A stretch of DNA of 64,000 bases from Lonicera japonica (GCA_021464415.1 CM038467.1:24646011-24710010), one strand, 5' to 3'; positions 1-14,324 are shown, counted from the first letter of the stretch. Notes: generated by a model from the sequence alone, not told the origin. A program made the numbers and translations.

Positions 1-173
1 ATAATTATATTTTTATTATATTTTATAAAAATACAATCTATACAATAAATATGAGTAAGAAAATAAAATATATAATAAATATATTATTTTATGAAAATAC
101 AATTTATATAATACATCTCAGTAAAAATATACGGTAAGTGGAGCACCGAAAAAATGAAAAAGGTAATGTGGAA

Positions 174-244
174 GATATAAAGCGCCAATTGAGTCTTCCA
201 CTTCAATCCAACTGTCGCCACCTGATCTGTGGCATCGGTATATA
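174..244 (+). promoter_or_regulatory. Probable TH1 core promoter and short 5' UTR
   Basis: A TATA-like string (gatataaag) lies about 70 bases before the first ATG of the TH1 model at 245, which fits a short leader. Bases 1-173 are AT-rich and show no coding signal. The TATA assignment is inference from position and sequence only. Confidence 0.35.
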
Positions 245-3200
245 ATGGCTTACTTTTCCTATCAACTCCTATCCGGTAATCCCTTCTCCATCACCAACAC
301 CAAGGTAAACCCTAACTTGATCTCCTTTTTTTATACTCAAAATCCTCGATTGATATCAAAGATTTCATCTTCAAATTTCTGAATTATTTGTCAAGCACAT
401 ACTCCTCCCTCTCAATTACATGTTACAAACTTATACGGATTATTGGCAGATTTGTCCACCATCGCGACCTAGGGTTTTGACTATCAAGGCAATGCAAGAA
501 GACAAGGCGTTGGCAGTGACTAACGGAAGCGCTAATTCGAGAATCCCGCATGTTCTTACCGTCGCCGGCTCCGATTCAGGTGCCGGCGCTGGGATTCAAG
601 CTGACTTAAAGGCTTGTGCTGCACGTGGAGTTTACTGTTCCACTGTTATCACTGCTGTTACTGCGCAGAACACTGTTGGAGTTCAGGTCTCATTGTAAAT
701 TAAGTTGTTTTTATGTTGTCAAGTTAAGCTGTTGTTGTTTATAGGCTGTATTTGTTTTTTTAATACAGCACTCACTGTTAAGAACATGTCTCTGCTGAAC
801 ACTACTTTAACTTTAATGAAAAAGATGTTCTATTGGTGTCCTTGTGCATTTACTCATTAGCTATTGATATATATCATAATAGCGTGGATAAAATTGTAAC
901 ATGCTATCTATTCAAATATTCAGCTAGATAAAATTAAACACACTTTTTATGCTTCAGTTTAGTATTAAGTAGTCAGAATTAGTGTTCAACGTTCATTAAT
1001 TAGAGAATAAAAAAGAAAGGAACCTTTATTGATTTCCTTTTTGGTGTTTTAGGGTGTGAACATTGTGCCGGAAGATTTTGTTGCTGAGCAGTTGAAGTCT
1101 GTGCTCTCTGACATGCGCGTTGATGTTGTAAGTTGATAATAATGACTCCCCCCCCCCGGGGTCCGTTCTGTAATTTTGTTGGGATGCAGTCACGGAGAGG
1201 CTATGAAACGCATTTTTGTTCCAAATCAGTTATGAACCTTTATTATCATTTTAGTGTATCTGGTTATCATGCTGTTAAGTATGAATCCATGAGTTTTACC
1301 GCTACAAATGTTGAAATTGCCTATTGTGATTGTTAATGATATGTAAATACTAAATACTATCCTCGATTTTAGTGAATAATTTATAACTTTAAAAGTAAGG
1401 GACTAAGGGGTACTTTTGTTTGGTTATGTTGGTGCTTGTTCAAGATGACTAGTGATGCCAGACATCACCAGGAATATGTCGTTCTGCTGCCTAGAGTTGG
1501 TTTTGGTAGTGGGTTATGGTCAAGGAGAACTTGTGAGACGGTTTTAAGAAGTTGAAGAACAATAATGGTAGTGGGTTAAGGTCAAGGAGAACTTGTGACA
1601 GGGTGTTAAGAGGTTGAAGAACAATAATGGGTGAAGGTTCTGGGGATCTAGAAGTACTGGACCTTGATTGGTTTAGGAAGTCACATGTTATTAGAACTAC
1701 AAAGTTAGTCGGTGAATGTTTTGGGGCAAAAATTGGCTTTGGTGGTTGTATGTTAAATTGCAGGTCTAAAAGAAAGGGCTTTTTGAGGTTGGAGTTTTAG
1801 GACCTGTCTGTTTTGGGTTTCTGAACACTAGTCTAGTCGGTTATTTTTTTTTTTTATCAAAGTAGGTCTAAGTCTCTCCCTTCACCATACAAACAGAGAA
1901 AACCCCCCCTCCCACTCCCACGAGTCGAATCCTTGACCTCAGGTTTCCTACCACTAGGCCAATCCTTCTTCTCAAATCTAGTCAGTTCTTATCACATCCC
2001 AGATTCGGTGGAATATTTATTCACTAGCTATATTAAAACAAGCTAATATGGTTGTTGTTCAAAGCAGTATTTATCGCTGATATGGTTGTCCTATTGACTG
2101 ATTACAAGGGTGTGAAGTATGAACCTTATAGCTGTGATGCATCTCCTTGTGTTTGTTCACTATTTCTTGATCTCTTTTGTTAAGCTATTTGCTTTCCACT
2201 CTTAAGGCTCCGTTTAATAGCAAGACGGGAAATGGCAGGAAAAACAATTGATTTTGTGAGAAATTGGAAAATTAGTTGAGTGGCATGTTCTCTTACTTTT
2301 TCTCGACTTTTCCATGGAAAAAATTTCTTTGGGGGGCGAGGAAGAAAAATTTTCCACAAAAAATAAAGTAGGATGCAGTTTCTACTCATAAAAATAAACA
2401 CTAGACTCAACTCATTTTCCAACTTCTTACAACAATTAATTGGTTTTGCTATATTTTCCATCTTATTATCAAACATACCCTAAATCTTTTGTACTGTAGG
2501 TTTCTTCTAAAAGTTATTTTCTAGATTCTTATAGCTAAAATTTTGATCATGTACTGATATGATCTTAGGTGAAAACAGGCATGCTCCCCTCAATTGGGAT
2601 AGTCAAGATCCTTCATCAGAGCCTTAAGGAGTTCCCTGTTCAAGGTACACAGTTTTACTTCCTTTCCTTCTTTCTGGTTGAAAATGCTGTGGCTTCTGAG
2701 TTGACTTAAACAAATTTTTGAAGGCAGCTTTAGTTGTTGATCCTGTTATGGTATCTACAAGTGGAGATGTACTGGCTGGTCCTTCAGTTCTTGCTTCATT
2801 TAGGTAAGTCCGATGTTTAGTTGCTCTATCAACCTGTTTTGCTTACATTTGTCGTTACACTTGTCGGACACTCCGACACTCTCCGACAATTGGATTTAAT
2901 TATAGTCTCTAATACTTGATAATTGATTTAGATAATACTTGATGAAGCAACTAAGCCACTTTTTATATTCCCCTTTTGTTTTCTATCATTCTATGGAACA
3001 ATTTAGTCTATGTATGCTTTTTGATGCTTTAATTATGGAACAATTTAGTGATCATGTTTTGAGTATTTGGGTTATTAATGCAATCTAGTTTCATTTTATT
3101 GAATTATTAAATATTTATAATATTTATTGCATATATCTAATTAATTAATTAAGAACGTGTCCCCCCTATGTGTCGTGTCTTACATTTTGGAAAAAATGCG

Positions 3201-6200
3201 TGTCGTGTGTCATGTCGAAACACGTGTCGTATGTCAGGTCTATGCTTCATATGTATCTTCTAACGCTGTTTTGGTCATCTATCCATGTTGCTTTGTGAGG
3301 AACCACATGAAATTACGTTTTTTTTCCACCCTTAAAACTTTCTAGATAAGCGTTATTTGTCGGTTCCTGATTGCAGGGAGGAACTTCTTCCCATTGCAGA
3401 CATAGTAACCCCGAATCTAAAAGAGGCGTCTGCTTTACTTGGTGGCGTGCAATTGGACACAGTAGCTGACATGTGTTCCGCTGCAAAATCTATACATGCC
3501 ATGGGCCCACGGTTAATTTTCCCTAATGAACTAATTCTTTATTTATTTTTTTATTTAGTGTTAATGTTGTGAAACTGCTAATATTGTATTTACATCTCTG
3601 TTCTAAACATAACCCCTTTCTTTAAGTCAACACGTTGTATCAATAATATTTCACGAGTTCCGAAGTCATGGTCTAACTTTGGGGGATATTGGTTTTTCCT
3701 ATACCTGATGGGTCAATAATGAACTTTACTTGAAATGTTTGTGTTTTGGCTTCTTATCATACAACATTCACAGGGCGTTGTTTGAACTTCATTTTATGCT
3801 ATTTTCCCAAACTGTTTACTGCATAACTTGTTTAAATTATTTAACTCAAACTATAACCATCACAATCAAGTTGGAAATTTTGATTATAGAAAATGGATCT
3901 CTAAATACTTCATATAAGAAAACAATTTGATTATTTTTTGAAAAAGAGGCTATATTATGCAGTGAATGATTTCAGGCTGATGAAGTAAGTTGATTACTCA
4001 TCAATAACTTGAAAGTTAAAACATTACACAGATTCTTTGAAATGGTAAAAAAGTATCTGAAATTCTGAATGGGATTCCAATTCATGGACTGTGTATTTAA
4101 TCTTTTGGTTCAATTTAATTGTGAATTATTGAAGAATCAATTTTCAAACGAATGTCCAGTTCCAGTAAGTCAAGTTTAAGTTATGAGTAGAAACAATGTC
4201 TTTGGTTTGACAGAGGGAGGGGGAGCTTCTTTTCTTTTCTTAGTTTATCGGGGTCTTAAATGTAATGTTTTGGAGATTGAAGAAGGTGGGAGGCATCAGT
4301 GCCCAAAATGGTTAAAGGGTAGTAATTTTGCATGCTGCTTTGCTTCTAATTGATAACAGATGAACTTAAAGTTGTTGGACAATTGGCCAGCTGGGACTTT
4401 TTCTTCAAATATGTTGTGTTTATGTTTATAGGTTATTTTTCTGTGCATCTGCATCTAGTGTGTACTGTGCCAGCGAGGCTTTTTCTTCAAAGATATTTCA
4501 GACTAACCACGGAAATTAAAAAAAGACAACTGAAACAACTTCTTGATTTGATTTTTAGGAATGTACTTGTAAAAGGTGGTGATCTCCCTGCTTCATTGGA
4601 TGCTGTTGACGTTTTCTTTAATGGTATGCTTAACTTATTTATTCTTTCCGTCTTTCTGACAAATGAAAACTATTAATTCTTAGGAGTAGGAAGGCATGCT
4701 TAGTGCTTACTCTCTTTATTGATTGGGTCTTCTGTAGGGGAGGATTTTTATGAGCTACATTCACCACGTGTAAAAACTAGGAATACTCATGGAACAGGTT
4801 GCACTTTGGCATCATGTATAGCAGCTGAGCTAGCAAAAGGTTCCACAATGCTATCGGCTGTTAAGGTAATTAACCAATCCGTCTGTTCAATATAAGATTC
4901 GCTATTTGACTTCCACACAATAAAAAATAAAATAATACTAATTGCAACATAATAAATGGTAAAAATAAAACCTAGTTATGAAACTCTATCCTTCCTTAGT
5001 TAAGAGCCTAAGGCATTGATCAAAACCAATAAGCTTTGTTTTTTTGATAGGAAACGGAAAATATAATTAATAAAAAGAAGGATACAAGTTCAGGGGACAA
5101 GGGGTCCCCGTACAGACACATCAAAAGGATCCCCTACGTATATAAAATCAATCCAATAACAACAGAAAAAACATCCATCAAAAATCCATCCGTCAGAAGC
5201 AAACCCTAACTATATGGCTACCCAAATATCCAATGAAACCAACCACTCCAAGCCCATTATAACCAAACAGGAACTGCTCCTTAAAGACAGATTTGTGCCC
5301 AATTCTGCATGATAAATGTTACACCCAGATTTGGGAATTCTTTAGATGTCAATGCCCACAGCGAAGGTAGAAAAACAAAAACAATTCTTTCAAAGATACA
5401 CTCTATATTTAACTCTCTTTCACCAAAAATTCTATCGTTCCACTGCTTCCAAATGCACCAGGCTCCAGCCATAAGGATGCATGTCCATAGCATCTTCAAC
5501 CTCCTCTTCGAAAGGGAACCATTGAATCTGTGTGAACTCCCTCCATCCTTTTGGAACTGCTCCCTGAACATAGAAGATGGAGAGAATTTTGTGCCAAATA
5601 AATGAGGGAAAAAAAACGGAGAAACAAAATGATCCATGTCCTCCCCAGCTGATTTGCAAATAAATAAGCTTTCTGGCCTATGCTTCACTCATATTTTTGT
5701 TGGTCCAACAGGGGATAAGAAGTGCTATTAGAAAAAGACCTATACAGGAACCATTTATGTAGTTCTTCCCCTCTGATTTTGGTGCCACATGTTTCGCTTT
5801 TTGCCGGTTTCTGATATATGGGCAAAGGATCAAAGGGAGAATTTATAGATTGGTGGAGTTGTTTCTCTCATTTGAAGTGCTATACAGTATTCGGTCGCAA
5901 ATCTTTTTTAAAAGTAAAATGTCTCCTTGAGTGATGATTTTGAAATCAATGAGTGGCAGAACAAAGATAAAAAGACGGCTTATTAATAAATATCAGTGGA
6001 GCACCATCCTAAGGATATTATGTGAGATTTAACTCTTAAGGGAAATTAGTGATTGCAATATCGACCAATATTGATTTGACTCATATTGAAGGCATTTCAT
6101 GTACAAGGAACAATGAAAGGGAAATATTATACTTCTGAGATCATGATATATTATGTGGTTATTTTATTCTCGTAAACTAGTTCTTTTAAAGTAGAAAATT

Positions 6201-8027
6201 AAGGATTCCATTGTGGCTCAGAGTCAAACCTTGGATGGCTTCTGCGTGTCTCTCATCAATTGTCATCTCTCCCTCCCTCTCTCGCTCTCTCTATACATAC
6301 ATACATATATGTGTGTGTGTGTCTCTTTGGATCTCCCCTCTCTCTGGGGCACACATACATTTGCAGTTGTAGCTCTCTCTCTTTTTCCCTTCTCCTAAGA
6401 GCATTTTTTTCTTAATTCCTTTGTTTCGTTTGAGGCTTGACAGGTAGCCAAACACTATGTGGAGATTGCGTTGGATTATAGCAAAGACATTGTAATAGGA
6501 AATGGGATTCAAGGTCCTTTTGACCATCTACTTAAGCTTAAGAGCAACGTCCACAGTTCACCTAGGCAACATGTGTTTGACCCAAGCGATCTCTTCTTGT
6601 ATGCTGTTACTGACTCGGGGATGAATAGAAAGTGGGGTCACTCAATAACAGATGCTGTGAAAGCTGCCATAGAGGGAGGTGCCACCATTGTTCAGCTGAG
6701 GTTTGCTGCTCTTCATATGTGTTTGCTTTCTTTCTCAAGTACCACATTCCATCGTAATTTCTGGAAAGACATTAATGTTAGTACATGCGAATTTTTATGG
6801 TCAGCATAGGATCTTATACACTTGTTACATTCACAATTCCAAATACTTCGTGCAAATAATTCCCCTAACGTAAACCTATATTTGGCATACTTTGACCCTG
6901 TGTCTTGTCTTTTTTTTTGTTTTGGTTCTTTTCATCATGTAAGAGTGTTTGATGTCACAAACAGTATACTCTTTGCCTCCCAAATTAAGAGTCCACTTTT
7001 CCTTTCCTTTCATACCATAATCAATGTATCTAAACTCGCGATAGGAAACACGTTTGTTCTAAACCATTGATTGTGATGAACTTAGTGCATTCTAAAAAAA
7101 TTTCGAAAGTCAAACATGAACTCTTAATTAGGGATAGATGGTGTAATAAATATATATATATATATATATTCAAACATGTATAGTGTCCGCCACGTGTATA
7201 TGCAAGAATGAAGTGAATGTAGCAAACAAGTTGGAGGGAAGAAGGCCTAACCTTGGAGAAACTCCCTCCCTCCCTCCCCCACCTGCATGTATGTATTGAA
7301 GCAATGGACGAATATGCTTCGCGGTTGCATAGCATCTCTTTTAACATTAATCAGTCCACAGCTTGCAAGAGCTTTTCCTTTCTACGAATATATTTTAAAT
7401 CCCAACTCGAACCATTATTGAGACGGGTCTGCCTTGCAAAATATCACATTCTATATATGTCCTTAGCATTGACTATTTTCTTCTCATGTTCCTAGGGAGA
7501 AAGAAGCAGAAACACGAGATTTTCTAGAATCGGCCAAAGCATGCCTGGAAATTTGCCGCTCCCACAACATCCCTCTTCTGATAAACGACCGGATTGATAT
7601 TGCCCTTGCTTGTGATGCCGATGGCGTGCACGTTGGCCAGTCGGACATGCCCATTTCTACAGCACGAGCCCTTCTCGGTCCAGATAAGATCATCGGGGTT
7701 TCGTGCAAGACGTCCGAGCATGCTCACAAGGCGTGGATTGACGGTGCTGATTACATTGGCTGTGGGGGCGTGTACCCAACCAATACTAAAGCAAATAATC
7801 GGACTGTCGGTTTGGACGGGCTTAAGACTGTGTGTTTGGCTTCAAAGTTACCGGTGGTTGCTATTGGAGGTATAGGTGTTTCAAATGCTCGGGCTGTGAT
7901 GGAAATTGGTGCACCGAATTTGAAAGGTGTGGCGGTTGTCTCGGCCCTGTTTGACCGGGAATGTGTTTTAACGGAGACGATGAAGTTGAAGGGAACGCTA
8001 ATGGAGGTTGCTAATATGGTGAAGTGA
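245..8027 (+). CDS. TH1: Bifunctional HMP(-P) kinase / thiamine-phosphate synthase, chloroplastic
   Basis: Ten exons: 245-304, 450-686, 1053-1127, 2569-2644, 2728-2803, 3377-3511, 4559-4623, 4738-4865, 6444-6700, 7496-8027. All introns are GT-AG and the phases join into 546 codons, close to Arabidopsis TH1 (about 522). Residues about 1-50 look like a plastid transit peptide. A ThiD-type kinase domain follows, with [15 protein letters not shown] near residue 57 and the anion-hole/catalytic motif GTGCT (Cys263). From about residue 334 comes a ThiE-type synthase with [38 protein letters not shown] and VAIGGIG. The family phosphorylates hydroxymethylpyrimidine (phosphate) and couples HMP-PP to the thiazole phosphate to give thiamine monophosphate in plastids. 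The start at 245 gives a targeting sequence; a downstream in-frame Met (492) is the alternative. Introns carry a SINE, MITEs and a LINE fragment. Confidence 0.95.
1843..1975 (-). mobile_element. tRNA-derived SINE-like element in TH1 intron 3
   Basis: Read on the minus strand, it has a box-A-like stretch (TGGCCTAGTGGTAGGA) and then a box-B-like stretch (GGATTCGACTC). It ends in an A-run, seen as a T-run at about 1843-1855 on the + strand. Order and tail are those of plant tRNA-derived SINEs. I saw no target-site duplication. Confidence 0.55.
2206..2480. mobile_element. MITE, family A (GGCTCCGTTTGAT ends)
   Basis: It starts with ggctccgttta and ends with a complementary atcaaacata. The interior resembles the elements at 48484-48768 and 56247-56530, sharing the same frequent blocks (gttgag, ccatggaaaaaatt, tttttcac). 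It lies in TH1 intron 3. The superfamily is not assigned. Confidence 0.55.
5036..5712 (-). mobile_element. LINE (non-LTR retrotransposon) 3' fragment in TH1 intron 8
   Basis: The minus strand encodes 135 residues (5688 to 5281) resembling the C-terminal zinc-binding region of plant LINE reverse transcriptases: a DHF motif, then [20 protein letters not shown] followed by an acidic helix. The minus-strand 3' end carries an A-run (T-run on + near 5038-5047) and the tail sequence ttgatagGAAAcgg also seen at 49830 and 51413. It is 5'-truncated and has decayed conserved Cys/His positions, so it is a dead copy. Confidence 0.65.
6966..7146. mobile_element. Stowaway-type MITE in TH1 intron 9
   Basis: The ends read cctcccaaattaagagtcc on the left and gaactcttaattagggat on the right. 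These are the inverted termini typical of plant Stowaway (Tc1/mariner-derived) MITEs. A related and clearer copy is at 43932-44102. The TA target duplication is not clean here. The terminal CTCCCTC is eroded. Confidence 0.6.
7148..7170. repeat. (TA)n microsatellite
   Basis: An uninterrupted alternating ta run lies beside the Stowaway element in TH1 intron 9. Confidence 0.8.
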
Positions 8028-9270
8028 GAGTTGTATGTTAGGTGAAGCTTTTTCAAGCACTAGCAGTGTAATTATAAGGGATTATTGAAGTGGAGTCATA
8101 GCCTGTTATATTTCCGACCTTTTTTTGTTAATGAATTATGGCAGAGGGAAGAATATGATAATTTCTTTTCTCTTTTGCAATTTAGCTTAAATAAAAGTCT
8201 TATTCTATGTTCAATTTCTTTTTGATCCTTTGCTATGTCAATCTGTATAGTTGTAGAGTTGTTAAAAGTCAATTGTGAACTCTATAGCGGTCATTTCTAT
8301 CAATAATTGTTTGGTGTATAATTTTAGCCTCTAGAGGTTCATCTATGCAGATTTTGATATGGACTTGGAGCTCTATACTATTAATTTACTCTAGTAAACA
8401 CAATTTATTTTCTTAAATATACAATTAAATCTCTTTGTTTAAATCTTCACTCCATGATAGAGTGTTCCTTGTCTCCAGATCTCTGTTCTTGTATTCAATT
8501 AAACAAAAAAAAAATGGCAAAAATTCAATCACATTCTTATAAACAACTTTGTTATTCAATCATGATTTAAGTTAGACAATAGACTTATTTTTTGAGGAAA
8601 GGGAACTGCAACTACAATAATCGTAGGATATGTATTTTGCTTTTATTCAATCCTTGAGATGTACTCTTCATACTAGTACGGGTCTTTAAGATATCTCAAA
8701 TAAATAGTTTTATGTGATTTTTTTCGACATAACAATGTACTTTTATAACAATAAAAGTTTTTTGTTTTTTTTTTAAAAAAAATTACGTTGGAATTAATCT
8801 CTCTTTAAAAAGTGATGATTATCAATTTGAGACGAACAAAATTATGTCATTATATTATTCCTATCCCTGCTTGACAGAATTGAAACATGAAATCCACCCA
8901 AAAAACATAAACTGACAAATAAAATCATTATGAAGGCGATGCCATTAAATCAAATCACAAATAATATTAATATGTTATTAATATGCCCAAATCAGCAGGG
9001 CAAAAGCGCAAAACCTCCCACACATACATAGTTCAGGGAAACCTATACATACTTCAAATACAAATTCACAATCACAGCACAACCTTAATGCTATATCACA
9101 CAATATATAAACCTCACAAAATCTATTTACCACAACACTCGTATAATTTACAGATTTTATTAAAGCTCCATATCCATCTCTTTTTTTTCCTCTCCTTTCT
9201 TCTTTTCTTTTTTTATACACCCATGTAATATTCAGAACTCCATATTTTCTGGTAATTCGGAAAGTAGTGA
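8028..9270. other. Convergent 3' regions of TH1 and SnRK2
   Basis: 1.2 kb separates the TH1 stop from the SnRK2 stop. It holds both 3' UTRs and AT-rich sequence. I see no gene, tRNA or clear mobile element; short open frames on both strands have no recognisable domain. Confidence 0.6.
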
Positions 9271-12200
9271 TTACGTGACACGATAATCTCCACTTCGATG
9301 CACTTCCTTCACTCTCTTGTCATACTCATCCTCATCCTCGACTTCTACTACTTCTTCTTGTTCCTCTTTCTCCTCGTCTCCGTCTTCTTCTCTCCAGCCA
9401 AAGCCACTGATTGAGCGGGAAACTGGAGGAGGGGTCTTGGCTTCTTTTACTATATTCATAATGTCCTCCTCGCTCTGGAGGGAAAATGTCGGATTTTCCT
9501 TCCGGTAGTAGACCACTTGAGCTGCTTCCGTTAATTCCCTTGGCAAGTTCTTCAAAAACCATGGGTTGTTCTTGATTTCTTTAATGGTGACCCTCTGCAA
9601 GAACACCCGTGGTTAGAATCGTTAATTTGCAATAGTCCCCTATCTTTAATCAAACTTGAAGGGTGTGTGATTAAAAAAAGTTGGAAATTGATTTAAAACA
9701 TTACTAAATTTATGAGAATTTAGAAAGAGAGAATGATTTGGTGAGATGGTCTATTATTTTTTTCAGTTTCTCCTCGGAATTCAAGCTAACAGTTTACATC
9801 CCAAGGGGAAAAGTTCCCTAACAGTTATTATGAGTCCTGGTGATTTGACGAACCCAGTGGCGTTGGTTGGGATTATTAGCATAAGATCAAGAATGCATAA
9901 CTCCACCAACAGTAAGTGCTTTACTAGGAATCCACACAATATGTCATCTATATAATATGCATATATTATATCTATATACATTAAGAAGATATGCAATCCT
10001 ATATTCTACTTTAGCTGATTGATGAATCTCGTTTTGAATTATTTTAAATATTCAGATTAAAAAGGTAAATTATTTTATTTTTATACAAATCGATAAATTC
10101 GTTACACAACTTTTACTTATACAATACATGTTTCACACAAACTATGCATTCACAACCACCACCACAACAAGGGTGGGCCAACAAAGGGTTCAACAACCAC
10201 ATCCACGTGGGTCGAACACGGGATCTCCTTGTTATGAGGACAGGGAGGATGCCAACGAGGCAGTTGGCAAAAAAAAAAGAAAGAAAAAAAAGGGTAAATT
10301 ATTACCAACAGCAAAAAGTGTAAATCTGAAATAGCAACTATAGACTAGAATGTCTGATGCACCCAAACAATGCAACTGGGCAGTAAACACTCTTTAACAC
10401 AACATCAATATAGTTAAAAGACATTTAATGTATCAGTGCACAAAGAATCTGGTAAACAAACCAGTATTAGTTAAGGAATATAACAGAAATTAGTTTGACA
10501 TTGTTTATTTAATTTCTAGGTTCTACAAGCTTGTGAACTCAAAATCACACATACCCGGGCTGCACTGGCAACAAATATGCGAGAAAGGAGGTGCCTACAA
10601 TCTTGAGATATGTGAACATAATCAGGAATTTTGTACTGAACACCCATGATTCGCTGGAGAAGAATAAGAGAGAAGAAGATTAATGACAGCAATTATACAA
10701 AATACAGTTACTTAAGTACTTTTTAGATCAAGAAGAGTACTTTTTTTTTTAATATAAGAAACTAGATTTTATTGCATCAAAACAAGAAAATATAGAATAC
10801 ACAAGAGAGTACTTACTTGAATGGTCTTTCTGAAATTTTTTGGGTCTTCTTGGTCTTCAAAAGGGTATGCTCCCACTAGCATAACATAGAGTGTCACTCC
10901 ACATGACCATACATCCGCCAACTGAACAAACAAGAAGCAAAAATAAATAACTAGCGAAGTAGGAATGTAGGAAAAAATCATCTCTTCTAATCCAAAGAGA
11001 GAGTGAGAGAGAGATGTTATTCCAAGGGCGATCGGACAATTTATATCGTTATAATTGCATGATTGCCTCTGTATCATGGGTTAATATTAAGTAGTAAAAT
11101 ATAACTCGTGCCTACAGCACCATCTATGTAACAAAGTATTGATGCCCATTTGTAATAGCTAGATTTTATTTAGATATAGTTCTGTAGATGTACACATTTC
11201 CATATTCTTTTGTAAATTATGCACCTACCTAGAGTTTTAAGCCATCCTATCTTTCACAATGGCATATTTAGTGTCTAACAGAGAACCAATAAATGTATGT
11301 ACACGAGTTTTTAGTTATAGGGACAAAACCGAAACATGACATTCAAAGGCCAGTTTAAACAGAAACTCACCCTTCCTCACTTAACAAAGAACCTCGTGCG
11401 CTCATGTGAGTATAAAAACACGTGACTCCACTTACAAGTATGCAGGAGACTCAAAGTTTCAGTTCTTGGGGGAAAACATTCCAGGTCGATGCCTACTTGA
11501 ATTTGTAGTTCTAATTTTTAATCTGCGGACCAATTATGAAGCAGATCCTGAATAGACAATTCAGAGATCACAAGTATCTCTACAGTTTATAAAGTGACTA
11601 ATGAACTTGAAAGCAAATTTACTCAAAAAAATACAAGTCAATTATCCCACAGAAAAAAAAAGAGAAGGTAGCAAACCATTAGGATGAATGGCAAAATCAG
11701 TTCCACACATTCTGCATACAATGGTTACAGATGTCATCCATTCCACTTTTATCTTCCCCCAATAATTTATAAGCATAGAAGGGAAAAACAGAAAACAGCC
11801 ACAAGAACGGCCCACCAAAAAAGTATGACAAATTAGAAATTTCCTTACTCTTCTGTGACTAAGCATATGAAAACTTGGTACAAATATCTGTCCATAGCAT
11901 GTGGGATTAAGTTTTTTATTTTGTTCTTTTAAAGGAAGAAGTAAATACTAAATAGTATTTGCAATAAGTGAAGCAGTATCTGAAGAAAATATATAGCTCT
12001 CAAAAGGCACCAATCTTTGCAAGTGTAAAACCAAAATGGCAAAATCCAGATGTGATGTATTAGTTATTCAGGAACATGCTGCATGAGCAAGCAATTTGAG
12101 AAACGGGACCCAAAATGAGTACAAATTTCACCACATTTCAAGAATGGTGTTTTGTAGGACTCAGGACCCTCAAGGTTAATATTTTAAAATCAATAATATC

Positions 12201-14324
12201 AAAGGTGGGACTTAAAAAAGTGACCCTAATGATGTGCTACTGGTATCCATGAATTAATTGGAGGATGAAGTGATAAGTGTGTGGGCCTCACCTACCAACC
12301 AATGCATAAATGGCACATCATCTGATTCAACTTTTTAAGTCCCAATATTGAGTCCCTCTAGCAATGCTCGTTTAAATATATAAGTACAGCTGCTTTCGAA
12401 ATTCTTAAAAAAATGCTTTTTTATTTTGTCATATTCTTAAGAAAACACCCCCATGATTTCCCACCTTTCTTCATTTCAATCACCAAGCTTCCTGCTAAAC
12501 AATTTCAAAATGATTTGCAACTCTATCTTTTAAACAGTTAGCATGGAAAGAAAAAAGAAACTCAAGTCAGATGCACAAACGAAGGTTCTAATGGACAAGA
12601 ATACCCCTAACCCTCCCGGCAAAAAAATAAAATAAAATCTTGGTTACCCTTTAGCAATGTTGATAAACCATCAACTTACTCGTAAAATGAAATCTTAGAT
12701 GACTAGTCTTGGTGGCAAGTCCACTAGGGAGGTCATGAGTTTGATTACCCCCTCCCCCCAAAACCAATATACTCAAAAAATGAAAAATAATTTTTTTTTA
12801 TTCTTTTTTACGTTAGCATAGTCTTTGTATGAGAACCAATTATAGCACACAATGACGCTCAAAAACTGGGTTGAATGCACTTTTAGCACCAACAAATCTA
12901 CTTAGTCTGGTTAATACTTTAATATGCCCCTACAACAGACATCTAGCCCCATTCTTGCCTCACTTTACACAAAATCCACAAGGAACCGTAAGTGTGTGTC
13001 AAGCAACAAATATGAAATACCAGTTTTACCTTGCCATCATATTCTCTCCGAGAAAGAACCTCTGGAGCAATGTATGCAGGAGTACCGACTGTAGATTTGG
13101 GTCTTGAATGCAGGAGAGATGACTACACAAATAGATGAAGGAACTAGGTGAATTGGATTTCCAATAGACAAATCAGCCTGACTTTAAATGAATAATGGAA
13201 GACCTTTGAGTAACCAAAATCGCAGATTTTCAGGCGTGGTGCAGGGCTCCCATCCAGAAGAGTATTCTCCAGCTTTAAATCTCTGTGGCAAATTTGCTGC
13301 AAATAATATAAGTAAATTAGGAGATGTACTTCACATATCTGAAATAATAATTAAGGAATAATTAATCACAATTCACAAGAAAAATGAACAAAATAAATGG
13401 GTTGATTGCACCTATGTATAAAGCTATATTTATATTCTAGAGGTATTGTATATACACGTCTATAAACTTTTTTTACCATAAAATGACAGTAATCAACCCC
13501 TGAGATAAGCTGCTGAAAGAAGTATCTAGCCTGAAATTTGTAGGGAAAAAAATCATCAACCAAGTGAAATGTCAACTTAAGCATCAAAAACAAATGGATG
13601 CTGCCTCTAAATTGGAAACTTTCAGCACTCGACAACTCAAGTCAAGCTAGCAAACCTCATCTTCACTGAATCTCCCAGCATTACAGATACGCTCAAAGAG
13701 CTCTCCACCTGCCGCATACTCCATGACAATAGCTAGATGAGTGGGAGTGAGTAGTACCTGTAAATCCAAAACCCATGCAAAACTAGAAAAAATAAAACTT
13801 TCAATACTTCTACTTGATGTGCAAGTAAAACCAAGAATATTAAAATATAAATAGGGAAAAAAAATTGAAACTTGCCTCCTTGAACCGAATTATGTTTGGA
13901 TGACGAAGTGACCTATGATTTATTATCTCTCTTGCAACATTCTCATCAATCTATAGCCAAAATATAACAGCGTAAATGAATTTTACTCAGAGAAATATTA
14001 CATATAACGTACAAAAAACAACAAGATTAATTGACAATTTGACCTGCATGCACGCGTATTATAACAGAAGCTAAAATTCACAAAAACAACATACTGATAA
14101 TTAAATTAATCGAGTCATTCGACGATTTCAAATGTAAATACATACAAATATTATAATAGCAGCTAAAATTCACAAAAAACAATAGTGATAATTAAATTAA
14201 TCAATTAATTTGACGATTTCAAATGTAAAACAAATACAAAACCTTATGTCCTCTTTCAATATACTTCATCGCAACAAGCTCCTTCGTAACCTTATTCCTC
14301 ATGAGCCTCGCCACCCCAAAATTA

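Noticed and set aside
4866..6443. Possible thiamine pyrophosphate riboswitch near TH1
   Set aside because: I looked for the conserved CUGAGA and ACCUGA arms in introns and the 3' region and found no paired set. Plant TPP riboswitches are known from THIC, not TH1.
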